Below are positions 16,212-24,988 of a stretch of DNA of 64,000 nucleotides, in pieces. A program made the position numbers and the translations under genes. The stretch spans positions 62,001-126,000 of the forward strand of contig JAQWPT010000033.1 of assembly GCA_029245245.1 (NCBI GenBank). The letters are read 5' to 3'. Origin of the DNA: Phycisphaerales bacterium (GTDB lineage: Bacteria > Planctomycetota > Phycisphaerae > Phycisphaerales > SM1A02). A model generated the notes under the pieces. The model did no database searches and was not told the origin of the DNA. It saw nothing but the letters and a program-made list of their open reading frames with translations. The number at the start of each line of letters is the position of its first letter. Within the stretch, counting starts at the first letter, position 1.

Positions 16212-17047
16212 AGATCGGTTCCTTGGAATGAGTCCGTCAACTCGCCGAGTTCCTCGGGGCTGGCCTGTCCATCGAGGAATCGGCGGATCACCTCGTCATC
16301 GGACGCCTCGAACAGTTCCGGTGCACCGCTCATCAGGATCCGCCCGTTGTTCATCATGACCATGGTATCGGCGATCTTGAAGGCGGTTTGTATGTCATGG
16401 GTCACGACGATGCTCGTCAGTGACAGGGTGTCCTGGAGGCGAAGAATCAACTGGGCGATGACGTCGCTTCGGATGGGGTCCAGCCCAGTGGTGGGCTCGT
16501 CATACAGGATGACCTCCGGCTCCAGCACGATCGAGCGAGCCAGGGCGATTCGCTTTCGCTGGCCACCGGAGAGTTCGGCAGGCATGCGGTGGGCGGTACC
16601 GGGAACCCCGACCAGTTCCAGCATGCGATCCACCCGCTTGAAGCGATCCGGCCGTGAGATGCTGGTGTGCTCGCGCAGTGGGAAGGCGATGTTCTGGCCG
16701 ACGGTCATCGAGTCGAAGAGGGCCCCCTGCTGGAAGAGGAAGCCGACGCGGCGGCGGATGTCGACCAGTTCATGTTCTCGCAACTGGTCCACTCGCTGCG
16801 ACTGGAACCACACCTTGCCGCGGTCCGGGCGCAGGAGCCCGATGATGTGCTTGAGCATCACGCTCTTGCCGCAGCCACTGGGACCCAGGACCACCGTGGT
16901 CCGGCCAGTGGGGAATTCCAGGCTGATGTCATCCAGCGCCTGGATGCTGCCAAAGGATTTTGACACCGATTCAAGACGGATGATCGGCGTCTCCGGCGTG
17001 CTTCCGGAGGGGGTGCGTTCGGACATCGGGGACGTGGGCTCGGCCAT
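16208..17047 (-). CDS. MlaF-like ABC transporter ATPase
   Basis: 279 residues. The first 20 or so are a Ser/Pro/Thr-rich extension. The ABC domain shows Walker A GPSGCGKS, signature LSGGQRKRIALARS, Walker B VILYDEPTTGLDP and the switch His in VVTHD. The sequence around SVSKSFGSIQALDDISLEF and FLFQQGALFDSMTVGQNI is characteristic of the MlaF/Mkl branch that powers MCE lipid transporters. The stop codon overlaps the start of the MCE gene by four bases, so the two are made together. The Nudix gene diverges only 12 bases away. Confidence 0.9.
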   Translation of the reverse strand: MAEPTSPMSERTPSGSTPETPIIRLESVSKSFGSIQALDDISLEFPTGRTTVVLGPSGCGKSVMLKHIIGLLRPDRGKVWFQSQRVDQLREHELVDIRRRVGFLFQQGALFDSMTVGQNIAFPLREHTSISRPDRFKRVDRMLELVGVPGTAHRMPAELSGGQRKRIALARSIVLEPEVILYDEPTTGLDPIRSDVIAQLILRLQDTLSLTSIVVTHDIQTAFKIADTMVMMNNGRILMSGAPELFEASDDEVIRRFLDGQASPEELGELTDSFQGTDL

Positions 17048-17059
17048 GATCTATCATTC

Positions 17060-17605
17060 ATGGTACCCATGCCCAGCACCATCCATCGCCAGCGTGTCTA
17101 TGACTGCCCGATCTTCTCGGTCGAGGAATGCAAATGGACTGCCAAGGACGGATCCAGCGTGGCTCGATCGGTGATACGGCACCCTGGAGCGGTCCTCATC
17201 GTGCCGGAGCTCGACCAGGACCATTTCGTGATGATCCGCAACTTCCGAGTCGCCGTGGGGGAGGCCCTGTGGGAGTTCCCCGCCGGCACCCTGGAGCCCG
17301 GGGAGCCACCGATTGACACCGCAGCCCGTGAACTCACCGAGGAGACCGGCTATGTCGCCGGCACCATCGAGCCCTTGGGGCGGTTCTACACTTCCCCTGG
17401 ATTCGCCGATGAACTGATGCATGTCTTCGTGGCCCGGAATCTCATTCCCGGGGCCCAGCACCTGGAACCGCACGAAGAGATCGAAGTTTCAACCCATGGT
17501 CGGTCCGATGTTGAAACCATGGTGCAAGATGGACGCCTTGTCGACGGCAAGTCGATTGCGGCCCTGCTGCTCTGGCAGCAGGCGGCATCGGCGGATGGAG
17601 ATTGA
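17060..17605 (+). CDS. Nudix hydrolase, ADP-ribose pyrophosphatase-like
   Basis: 181 residues (178 if the ATG at 17069 is used, which fits the TATCAT box at 17052-17057 better). The Nudix box is complete: GTLEPGEPPIDTAARELTEETGY with the R-E-x2-E-E core. FRVAVGEALWEFPAGTLEPG just before it and YTSPGFADELMHVFVA after it resemble the NudF/ADP-ribose pyrophosphatase group, so the likely substrate is a nucleoside diphosphate derivative cleaved to two phosphates. The rhomboid gene follows within ten bases, which suggests one transcript. Confidence 0.88.
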   Translation: MVPMPSTIHRQRVYDCPIFSVEECKWTAKDGSSVARSVIRHPGAVLIVPELDQDHFVMIRNFRVAVGEALWEFPAGTLEPGEPPIDTAARELTEETGYVAGTIEPLGRFYTSPGFADELMHVFVARNLIPGAQHLEPHEEIEVSTHGRSDVETMVQDGRLVDGKSIAALLLWQQAASADGD

Positions 17606-17613
17606 TCAGATCA

Positions 17614-18738
17614 ATGGGACTCTACGACCGTGACTACCTGCGATCCGAGCCGCCACGCCGCAGTGGCCCCTCCATCGGATCCCCTCGTGGATGGTCGGTC
17701 AACGCCTGGTTGATCGCGATCTGCGTGGCGGTTTTCTTCCTCGAGGTCTTCATGCCCCTGCAGCCCATCGAGACCGGGCTGTACTGGGCGCTGGATCAGG
17801 ACTCCGGGCAGTGGGTCGAACTCACTGACGATCCCTTCCGCCTCGGCTCGATTCGCAACGAGGACACCCAGTTGGGCAGTGACCTGGTGACTCTTTCAAT
17901 CCCCGTCCATGGTGGTGGCACGAAGTTGATCAGCGGGTTCCCCATCAGGACAAGCGGTGGGGATGTCATCGGGCTTGCCGAGGGCACCATGGCAAGCACC
18001 TTGGGCTACTGGTTCCACTTCTCCACCAAGAAGGTCATCGGCGGGGCCCAGATCTGGAGGCTGGTGGGGTTCCAATTCCTGCACGCCAACGAGTACCACC
18101 TGCTCTTCAACATGGTCGGCCTGTTCTTCTTCGGTCCACTCGTCGAGCGTTTCCTCGGCGGCAAGCGGTACCTGGCCTTCTACCTCCTCTGCGGCATATT
18201 CGGCGCGATGCTGTACCTGGTACTGAACCTCGGTGGATACGTGCTCAGTGAACTGCTCGGGTACTCGGCCGTGCCGGGCCTGCTCTTCAACGCCACGGGC
18301 ACGCCGCTGATCGGGGCTTCGGCCGGAGTCTTCGGGGTACTCATGGCTGGCGCCTACCTGGCGCCCGACGTACGTGTCCTGCTGTTCTTCATCATCCCGA
18401 TGCGCCTGGCCGTCCTGGCCTGGGCGCTGGTGATCATTTCCCTGCTGAGCGTGCTCTGGAATCTCAACAACGCCGGTGGCGAGGCGGCGCACCTTGGTGG
18501 AGCGGCGGGGGGCTTCTACTTCATCCGTCGCCCCCAGTCACTGCACGGGATCTTCGACTTCTTTGGAAAGGTCGACCCCACGTCAAAGCACTTCGCCGTA
18601 CGCCGGGGGGGATCAACCAAGTCGAACCCCGTGGATCGGATACTCGACAAGATCTCCCGGGAAGGGCTCAAGAGCCTCAGTGCCAAGGAGAAACGCATTC
18701 TCGAGCAGGCATCCCGTCGGAACCCGGATCGAGGATAG
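17614..18738 (+). CDS. Rhomboid-family intramembrane serine protease
   Basis: 374 residues. I chose the ATG at 17614, giving MGLYDRDYLRSE; the frame is open to a TTG at 17602 that overlaps the Nudix stop. There is one membrane helix near residues 28-45, a soluble insert of about 85 residues, then five or six helices. Rhomboid hallmarks are FLHANEYHLLFNMVGL, catalytic Ser in GASAGVFG (near 237) and catalytic His in AAHLGGAAGG (near 292). Such enzymes cleave membrane proteins within the bilayer. The long C-terminal tail (about 300-374) is basic and probably cytoplasmic. The periplasmic insert after helix 1 is larger than in GlpG. Confidence 0.87.
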   Translation: MGLYDRDYLRSEPPRRSGPSIGSPRGWSVNAWLIAICVAVFFLEVFMPLQPIETGLYWALDQDSGQWVELTDDPFRLGSIRNEDTQLGSDLVTLSIPVHGGGTKLISGFPIRTSGGDVIGLAEGTMASTLGYWFHFSTKKVIGGAQIWRLVGFQFLHANEYHLLFNMVGLFFFGPLVERFLGGKRYLAFYLLCGIFGAMLYLVLNLGGYVLSELLGYSAVPGLLFNATGTPLIGASAGVFGVLMAGAYLAPDVRVLLFFIIPMRLAVLAWALVIISLLSVLWNLNNAGGEAAHLGGAAGGFYFIRRPQSLHGIFDFFGKVDPTSKHFAVRRGGSTKSNPVDRILDKISREGLKSLSAKEKRILEQASRRNPDRG

Positions 18739-18744
18739 ACACCA

Positions 18745-19935
18745 GTGGATGGCCCCCTGCATTTCAAGGTACACCACCGCCTTCCTGGTACGGCGGCTCG
18801 CTCGGGTACGGTCACGACCCCGCATGGAGATTTCTCCACACCTGCATTCATGCCGGTGGGGACCAAGGGGACCGTCAAGGGCCTGTTGCCGCACGTGGTG
18901 GCATCCACCGGCAGCGAGATCCTGCTCAACAACGCGTACCACCTGATGCTTCGTCCCGGCGACGAACTCGTGGCGCAGCGAGGCGGCATGCACGAGTTCA
19001 TGGGTTGGCACCGGCCGATCCTCACCGACTCGGGTGGCTACCAGGCCTTCTCGATGTCAGATGTCAATCAAATCGATGATGACGGAGTGACGTTCAAGTC
19101 GATCGTGGACGGGTCGTCGATCCACCTCGGGCCGGAACGGGCCATGGAGGTGCAGAACAACCTCGGTGCCGACATCATCATGGCCTTCGACGACTGTCCT
19201 CCAAGCGTGCACGGGGTGCACGGTACGGGAGAGGCGAACCATGCCCGGCGACTGGAGCAGGCGGTGGACCGAACCACCCGGTGGCTGCATCGCTGCGTCG
19301 AGGCGCATGGACGGACCGGAGACCAGGCCCTCTTTGGAATCGTGCAGGGTGGAACGGACCTTCAACTGCGTGCCAGATCGCTCGCGGAAGTGACCGAGGT
19401 GGATCTTCCCGGGTATGCCATCGGAGGGGTGGCGGTCGGCGAAGACCCCGAACTGATCCATTCCGTGGTTCGAGAGGTGGCGCCCCGGTTGCCAGAAGAT
19501 CGTCCGAGGTACCTGATGGGGGTGGGCTATGAACGGGACATCATGGAGGCGGTCCTTGCCGGGGTGGACATGTTCGACTGCGTCCTGCCCACTCGCAATG
19601 GGCGCAGCGCCACTGCCTTCACTCGGCAGGGGCGGATCAATCTACGCAATGCCCGCTTCCGAGAAGATGATGCACCACTGGAGCCGGGATGCCCCTGCCT
19701 CGCCTGCAGCGTGGACCACCCCCTCTCTGGCGACCAGAAAGGCGGATTTTCCAAGGCCTACCTCCGCCACCTGTTCCAGGCCGAGGAGATGCTGGGCCCG
19801 ATCCTCGTCAGCGTGCACAACATCCAGCACTTCCAGTCCCTGATGCTGGACATCAGGAGGGCAATTCGGGATGATGCGTGGCCTTCGCTGGTGCGGGATT
19901 GGCCCGTCCTCGGGGATCCGGCTCTGAAGGGCTGA
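18745..19935 (+). CDS. tgt: Queuine tRNA-ribosyltransferase
   Basis: 396 residues starting at GTG 18745, seven bases after the rhomboid stop. The TIM-barrel enzyme shows TDSGGYQAFS (active-site Asp), a second Asp in FDCVLPTRNGRSATAF, and a zinc site CPCLACSVDH with a further His in AYLRHLF. It exchanges guanine 34 for preQ1 in tRNAs with GUN anticodons, a step of queuosine synthesis. The tgt-yajC-secDF order that follows is a common bacterial arrangement. Confidence 0.97.
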   Translation: MDGPLHFKVHHRLPGTAARSGTVTTPHGDFSTPAFMPVGTKGTVKGLLPHVVASTGSEILLNNAYHLMLRPGDELVAQRGGMHEFMGWHRPILTDSGGYQAFSMSDVNQIDDDGVTFKSIVDGSSIHLGPERAMEVQNNLGADIIMAFDDCPPSVHGVHGTGEANHARRLEQAVDRTTRWLHRCVEAHGRTGDQALFGIVQGGTDLQLRARSLAEVTEVDLPGYAIGGVAVGEDPELIHSVVREVAPRLPEDRPRYLMGVGYERDIMEAVLAGVDMFDCVLPTRNGRSATAFTRQGRINLRNARFREDDAPLEPGCPCLACSVDHPLSGDQKGGFSKAYLRHLFQAEEMLGPILVSVHNIQHFQSLMLDIRRAIRDDAWPSLVRDWPVLGDPALKG

Positions 19936-19938
19936 AAT

Positions 19939-19954
19939 CGGGGTTCAAGCCCCG
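19939..19954 (+). other. Small hairpin between tgt and yajC
   Basis: CGGGG (19939-19943) pairs with CCCCG (19950-19954) around the loop TTCAAG. It has no T tract, so it is not a standard terminator. The sequence resembles a tRNA T-arm, but no tRNA surrounds it. Confidence 0.35.
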
Positions 19955-19970
19955 TGATCGAGTACGAAGC

Positions 19971-20480
19971 ATGACCATGTTCAAGACGATGCATGGGGCT
20001 CAAACGCCCCGGACGGCGGAAACCGTTGCCATGTGCATGGGAACCGTGTGCGCACTGTCCCTCGTTGCAGAAGGATCTTCAGGCCCACCTCCGCTGTCAG
20101 GTGGGTCATCCAGCGGTGCCGCGACGACGACCGCCACCACCAGTGCCGACGGCACGACCCTTGAGGGTGAATCCGGAGAAGTTCCTCTGTCGGGCATGGG
20201 TGGGATGGAACCGATGTTGATCATTCTCGTCGTCTTCGGCGGGATCATTCTCTTCTCCGTCTTCGGACAGCGCAAGGAGAAGAAACGCAGGGCCAAGATG
20301 CTTTCGGCCATCAAGAAGAACGATTCGGTGCAGACCATCGGCGGTGTCATCGGATCGGTGGTCGAAGTCAAGAACGAAACGGTGGTCATCCGGGTGGATG
20401 ACCGTGCCGATACCCGCATGACCTTTTCCCGTGCCGCTGTGCAGCAGGTGCTTGCCCAGCCGGACTCCACGGACGACTGA
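19971..20480 (+). CDS. yajC: Preprotein translocase accessory subunit YajC
   Basis: 169 residues, longer than typical YajC (about 110) because of an N-terminal extension of about 70 residues. The extension has a hydrophobic start and a Ser/Thr/Gly/Pro-rich stretch. The core has one membrane helix (MLIILVVFGGIILFSVFGQ), a KEKKRRAKML basic segment, and the family signature QTIGGVIGSVVEVKNETVVIRVDD. YajC associates with SecDF at the SecYEG channel. It lies 18 bases before secDF. Confidence 0.9.
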   Translation: MTMFKTMHGAQTPRTAETVAMCMGTVCALSLVAEGSSGPPPLSGGSSSGAATTTATTSADGTTLEGESGEVPLSGMGGMEPMLIILVVFGGIILFSVFGQRKEKKRRAKMLSAIKKNDSVQTIGGVIGSVVEVKNETVVIRVDDRADTRMTFSRAAVQQVLAQPDSTDD

Positions 20481-20498
20481 CCCGATCCGGGAATACCA

Positions 20499-23400
20499 AT
20501 GCAGAACCTCTTCTGGAAGACCGTACTCATCATCATCATCGTCGGTGGTTGCCTTTGGGCGACCATCCCGCCCGACCAGCGCATTCGCCTCGGGCGTGAC
20601 CTCAGTGGTGGCGTGAGTCTGGTCTACTCGGTGCGAATTCCTGAGAACTCGGATCGCGCCCAGATTCTCAGCCAGACGATCCAGGTCCTCAATGACCGGG
20701 TCAACCCTCGAGGCGTGCTCGATATCGCGATGACCCCGCTGGGTGCAGATCGCATCGAGATCGTGATGCCGCTGCCCAACGAAGAGGTCAAGTTGCTCGC
20801 CAAGGCGTATGAAACGACCCTCCAGCGTTTCATCGATGAAGCCGAGATCGATCGAAGCCAGTTGCAGATGTCCTTGGACGCCAGCGAGGCTGCGGCCCGC
20901 TTCGGCGGTACCGAGGGGAGCGATCGTGGCCAGTTGATCCTCGACCTCCAGGAGGCCCATGACGCGCAGCGGAGGCTCCAGATTGAAGCCGTCGCCGCCG
21001 AGGCTGCCGGCACGGATGCTTCCGAGCTCCGCGATCTGCAGCAGCAACTCGCTGACGCGGAGATCGAGTACGAGGAACTCTTCGAGGAAGTTCTCGCCAT
21101 GAGCCTCGATCGCTCACGGGTGGTTCGAGCTCTGGAACTTTCCAACGTCGGCGAGCCACTGACGGGTGATGATGGCGAGCGAGTTCTGAATTCCGACGGC
21201 ACCCTGCAGCGTGCGCTTTCGCCTCGCGACGTCACGATGCAGAGCCTGACCTCCGAGTACCCACACCTGCAGGAGGTGCTCGATGAGGTGATCGTCACCT
21301 ATGACGCCTACCAGGCCCAGCGGAGTGGACTTGATGATCCCGAGGACCTGATGCGACTGCTTCGGGGTGCGGGCGTGCTCGAGTTCCATATCGCCGCCAC
21401 CAACGGCCGGGTGGAGGGAGTCAACGTTCAGGACCTGCGTGCCCAGCTCGCCGAACTCGGACCAGAGAACACCGATTCCCTGCTTGCTCGCTGGTACCCG
21501 ATCCACGACCTGGAACAGTGGGTCAGTACTCCTGAGCAGTTGCTGGCTCTGGAAGCGAATCCCGAGGCCTATTTCGCCTCCCCGGGGCGGGATCTCGTGG
21601 CTGCTCAAACTGATGGAGTGGTCTACCTGCTCCTGTACACCAGTGATCCCAAGAGCATGACCCACGGTGGGGAGACCGACTGGACCGTTGAGTCCGCTGG
21701 TCGCACCTCCGACAGTTTCGGTCGCCCGGCCGTGAGTTTCCGCCTGGACCAGGCTGGTGGCGGCATGATGTCGCGGCTCACACAGCCGCACGTCCAGCAG
21801 CCCATGGCCATCGTGCTCGATGAAAAGGTCTACACCGCTCCGAATCTCAACAGCCAGATCGCCAACACCGGCGTCATCACCGGCAGTTTCGCCGACGAGG
21901 ACATTGATTACCTCACCCGGGTGCTCGTGGCCGGTGCGCTTGAGGCCCGGCTGTCCCAGGAGCCCATCTCGGTCAACGTGCTTGGCCCCTCCATCGGTGC
22001 AGACAATCTCAATCGGGGCTTCGATGCCTTCCTGTGGGCCGTCGCCGTCGTCGCGATGTTCATGTTGCTCTGGTACTTCTTCTCCGGGATGGTGGCGGAC
22101 TTTGCACTGTTGTGCAACGGCATCATCATCTTCGGAGTCATGGCCCTGCTCCAGGGCACCTTCACCCTGCCGGGACTCGCCGGAGTCGTGCTCACCATGG
22201 GCATGGCCGTGGATGCAAATGTGCTCATCTACGAACGAATTCGCGAGGAACTCGAGGGTGGAGCCCGCGATCTGCGTGAGGCCATCCGGGAAGGGTACAA
22301 CCGGGTCTACAGCACCATTCTGGATGCGAACCTGACCAACCTCATCGTCTGTGCCGTGCTGCTGATGATGGAGCCGACGACGGAGGTCAAGGGATTCGCG
22401 CTGACGCTGACCATCGGCATCATCGCCACGCTCTTCACCTCGCTGTTCGTCACCCGGTACATCTTCGACATCTACGCCCACGTGCTGCGAATCAGGAAGT
22501 TGACCATGCTTTCGATCGCGATTCCAGCCATCGGCCGGCTTCTGCATCCGAAGATCGACTGGATCGGGCTTCGTGGCCTCTTCTGGTCGGTGTCGTTCCT
22601 GCTCGTTGGAGCTTCGATTGTCCTCTTCTACGTGCGCGGCGTCGACATGTTCGACACCGAGTTCCGTGGTGGCGTGGCCGTGACCATGAAGACCGCCCCG
22701 AATGAAGGCGGCACTGGCAATCTGATGCTGGGGCACAACGGAGAAGGCTCCGTCCAATCCCGGGTCAAGGCACTGGCCGACACCGCGGGGCAAGACGAGT
22801 CGGTCCAGAATCGCGTCCTGCGTGAAATGCGCAATGCCAAGGTGCTCACCATCGGGACCACTGGCCTCGATGCCCAGGGCAATACCGTGGCCGACAGTTT
22901 CCAGGTCAAGGTGGCCAACCCCTCCGGGCTCTCCGACGAAGAGGGCATCCAGAACATCGTCGAGCAGGCTCTGCTCGAAGAGTTCGGCAGTCAACTTGCC
23001 GTTTCGGAACCCCGTACATTCCGCGGCGACAACTCCAATGCCTATGCGGAGTTCACCCGTCCCATCGAGGCGAAGGTCCTCTCCGAAGTGCTTGATGGAC
23101 GTGGACCGGGGACGGACATCTCCGACCAGCGTGGTGGTGTGCTGATTCTCCTTGAGGAGATCCAGCCCCCGATCAGTCTCGAGGATGTCGCCCAGCGCAT
23201 CGACCAGATGCGACAGGATCCCGACTTCTCCCGTGACACCGCGGGCCGGGACGTTGAGGTCTACGGACTCACGCCCGCTGGAGACGGTGACCAGTGGCGT
23301 GAGGTGGCCGTGATCGTGACCGATCCGGACTTCAACTACCTCCGCAGCGAGGCAGCTCTGGTTGACAAGCGACTGGCATCACGCGAGTGGCAACTCGTTC

Positions 23401-24074
23401 AGACTGCCATGACCAAACGCAGCAGTTTCGAGCAGGTAAGCAGTTTCTCGCCGTCGGTGGCCCAGACCCGGGCTGCCAATGCGATCGGTGCCGTGATTCT
23501 CTCCCTGGCCGGAATCCTCTGCTACATCTGGATCCGGTTCGGCTCGTTCTTCTACTCGTTGGGTGCGATCGTGGCCCTCTGCCATGACGTGATCATCGTG
23601 CTGGGGTGCCTGGCTCTTTCCGGGTTCCTGGCTGGCTACGAGTGGGCCTGGCGTGGGCTGCTCATTGACGAGTTCCTGATCGATACCGGAGTGGTGGCGG
23701 CATTGTTGACGGTGATCGGGTACTCGCTGAACGACACGATCGTCATCCTCGATCGCATCCGTGAGAACCGTGGAAAGCGGGCCTTGCCCAGCCGAGAGGT
23801 TGTCAACAAATCCATCAATCAGGCTTTCAGCCGGACGATCCTCACCTCGGTGACGACCGCCATCGCTGTCCTGATCATCTACGTTGCCGGTGGCACTGGA
23901 ATCCGGGCCTTCGGCTTCGCCCTGCTCATCGGCGTGGTCGTGGGAACCTACTCCTCCGTCGCCATTGCGTCGCCCCTGGTCTATCGCCGTGGGGCGGTCT
24001 CCACCGATCCTGAACTGGATGAAGATGCGGCGGGATTCGAGCCCGCCGATGATGGGGCACCGGCGCTGCCCTGA
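20499..24074 (+). CDS. secDF: Fused protein translocase subunit SecDF with enlarged SecD domain
   Basis: 1191 residues, combining SecD (about 1-680) and SecF (about 690-1191). SecD features are LGRDLSGGVSLVYSV after helix 1, GSFADEDIDYLTRVLVAGAL before the helix bundle, and GMAVDANVLIYERIREEL. SecF shows DTEFRGGVAVTM and GYSLNDTIVILDRIREN. SecDF uses the proton gradient to complete translocation through SecYEG. Between the first SecD strands and the GAGVLEFHIA segment there is an insertion at about residues 105-280, rich in Glu/Ala/Gln and partly coiled-coil. SecF also has a larger periplasmic portion than usual. The protein lies at the end of tgt-yajC-secDF. Confidence 0.96.
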   Translation: MQNLFWKTVLIIIIVGGCLWATIPPDQRIRLGRDLSGGVSLVYSVRIPENSDRAQILSQTIQVLNDRVNPRGVLDIAMTPLGADRIEIVMPLPNEEVKLLAKAYETTLQRFIDEAEIDRSQLQMSLDASEAAARFGGTEGSDRGQLILDLQEAHDAQRRLQIEAVAAEAAGTDASELRDLQQQLADAEIEYEELFEEVLAMSLDRSRVVRALELSNVGEPLTGDDGERVLNSDGTLQRALSPRDVTMQSLTSEYPHLQEVLDEVIVTYDAYQAQRSGLDDPEDLMRLLRGAGVLEFHIAATNGRVEGVNVQDLRAQLAELGPENTDSLLARWYPIHDLEQWVSTPEQLLALEANPEAYFASPGRDLVAAQTDGVVYLLLYTSDPKSMTHGGETDWTVESAGRTSDSFGRPAVSFRLDQAGGGMMSRLTQPHVQQPMAIVLDEKVYTAPNLNSQIANTGVITGSFADEDIDYLTRVLVAGALEARLSQEPISVNVLGPSIGADNLNRGFDAFLWAVAVVAMFMLLWYFFSGMVADFALLCNGIIIFGVMALLQGTFTLPGLAGVVLTMGMAVDANVLIYERIREELEGGARDLREAIREGYNRVYSTILDANLTNLIVCAVLLMMEPTTEVKGFALTLTIGIIATLFTSLFVTRYIFDIYAHVLRIRKLTMLSIAIPAIGRLLHPKIDWIGLRGLFWSVSFLLVGASIVLFYVRGVDMFDTEFRGGVAVTMKTAPNEGGTGNLMLGHNGEGSVQSRVKALADTAGQDESVQNRVLREMRNAKVLTIGTTGLDAQGNTVADSFQVKVANPSGLSDEEGIQNIVEQALLEEFGSQLAVSEPRTFRGDNSNAYAEFTRPIEAKVLSEVLDGRGPGTDISDQRGGVLILLEEIQPPISLEDVAQRIDQMRQDPDFSRDTAGRDVEVYGLTPAGDGDQWREVAVIVTDPDFNYLRSEAALVDKRLASREWQLVQTAMTKRSSFEQVSSFSPSVAQTRAANAIGAVILSLAGILCYIWIRFGSFFYSLGAIVALCHDVIIVLGCLALSGFLAGYEWAWRGLLIDEFLIDTGVVAALLTVIGYSLNDTIVILDRIRENRGKRALPSREVVNKSINQAFSRTILTSVTTAIAVLIIYVAGGTGIRAFGFALLIGVVVGTYSSVAIASPLVYRRGAVSTDPELDEDAAGFEPADDGAPALP

Positions 24075-24159
24075 CGTGGAAAACTGAAGAGCATGCCTCC
24101 GCACGGTCGATGCAACAGTCGAGGGGAAGTTGCACAATTCAACCTGTACGGAGGTACTC

Positions 24160-24981
24160 ATGTCCACAGGCAGCAAGGTCGTCCTGCTCCTTTCCTTCCT
24201 CTTCATTGGCGTTCTGATCTGGTACTACGGTCCCGCATCTGATGCCACGACTCCGGTCGCAGAGGATCCCATCCTGGCCCTGGCTCCGGTCGAAGCCCGG
24301 CCTGCTCCCGCTCCGCCTGTGGAGCGTCGGCTGGCCTCGCCCACGGCGCCCACGGCGACCACTGTTACACCGCCTGCCTTGCCTGCGCCTCCTGCCACTG
24401 CATCCAACATCCAGACGACCTGGGCCACGACGGCAAGGCCTCGAGGGACCACGACCACTTCTCCAGGCACTCTGGTCATGGGGCAGCCGCGAACCACCAC
24501 CACTGCACTGCCGCCACGCCGTCCCATTGAAACGGCAACCGTGCCTGCATCGCGTGTCACGACCGTGGTCGCGACACCCGAGCCGCCGATGCGGACCTAC
24601 GTGATCGCGGAAGGGGACACGCTCAGTGGCATCTCGGTCACCTACTACGGAACCGAGACCGCCTGGCTCCGAATCGCCGAAGCCAATCCCGATGTCGATC
24701 CGGATCGTCTGCGCATCGGCACCTCCCTGCGCATTCCGGCCCACACGCCTCGGTCCCCACGGGCTTCCCGGGTCGCCACCGCGACACGCCCGGCATCGAC
24801 AACCCCCGTCGATGGACGGAATCACCACGTTGAGAATGGTGAATCACTCTCGAGCATCGCGGATCACTACTACGGTCGCGAGACCCAGTGGACACGCATC
24901 TTCGAAGCGAATCGGGCGATGCTTCAGAACGATCCGAACCGACTTCGCATCGGAATGGTCCTGTCGATTCCGGGCCAGTAG
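24160..24981 (+). CDS. Membrane-anchored protein with two LysM domains
   Basis: 273 residues. GGAGG lies five bases before the ATG at 24160. One membrane helix (VVLLLSFLFIGVLIWYYG, residues 7-24) is followed by a linker of about 120 residues made of Pro, Ala and Thr. Two LysM modules come next: YVIAEGDTLSGISVTYYG ... LRIGTSLRIP (about 147-195) and HHVENGESLSSIADHYYG ... LRIGMVLSIP (about 222-272). LysM binds peptidoglycan, so this is probably an envelope protein that reaches the cell wall from the inner membrane. No catalytic domain is visible. Its stop lies seven bases from the convergent aldo/keto reductase stop. Confidence 0.88.
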   Translation: MSTGSKVVLLLSFLFIGVLIWYYGPASDATTPVAEDPILALAPVEARPAPAPPVERRLASPTAPTATTVTPPALPAPPATASNIQTTWATTARPRGTTTTSPGTLVMGQPRTTTTALPPRRPIETATVPASRVTTVVATPEPPMRTYVIAEGDTLSGISVTYYGTETAWLRIAEANPDVDPDRLRIGTSLRIPAHTPRSPRASRVATATRPASTTPVDGRNHHVENGESLSSIADHYYGRETQWTRIFEANRAMLQNDPNRLRIGMVLSIPGQ

Positions 24982-24988
24982 TCCCGGA

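Noticed and set aside
21114-22994. 626-codon minus-strand open frame antisense to secDF
   Set aside because: Same antisense artefact; secDF motifs are unambiguous on the plus strand.
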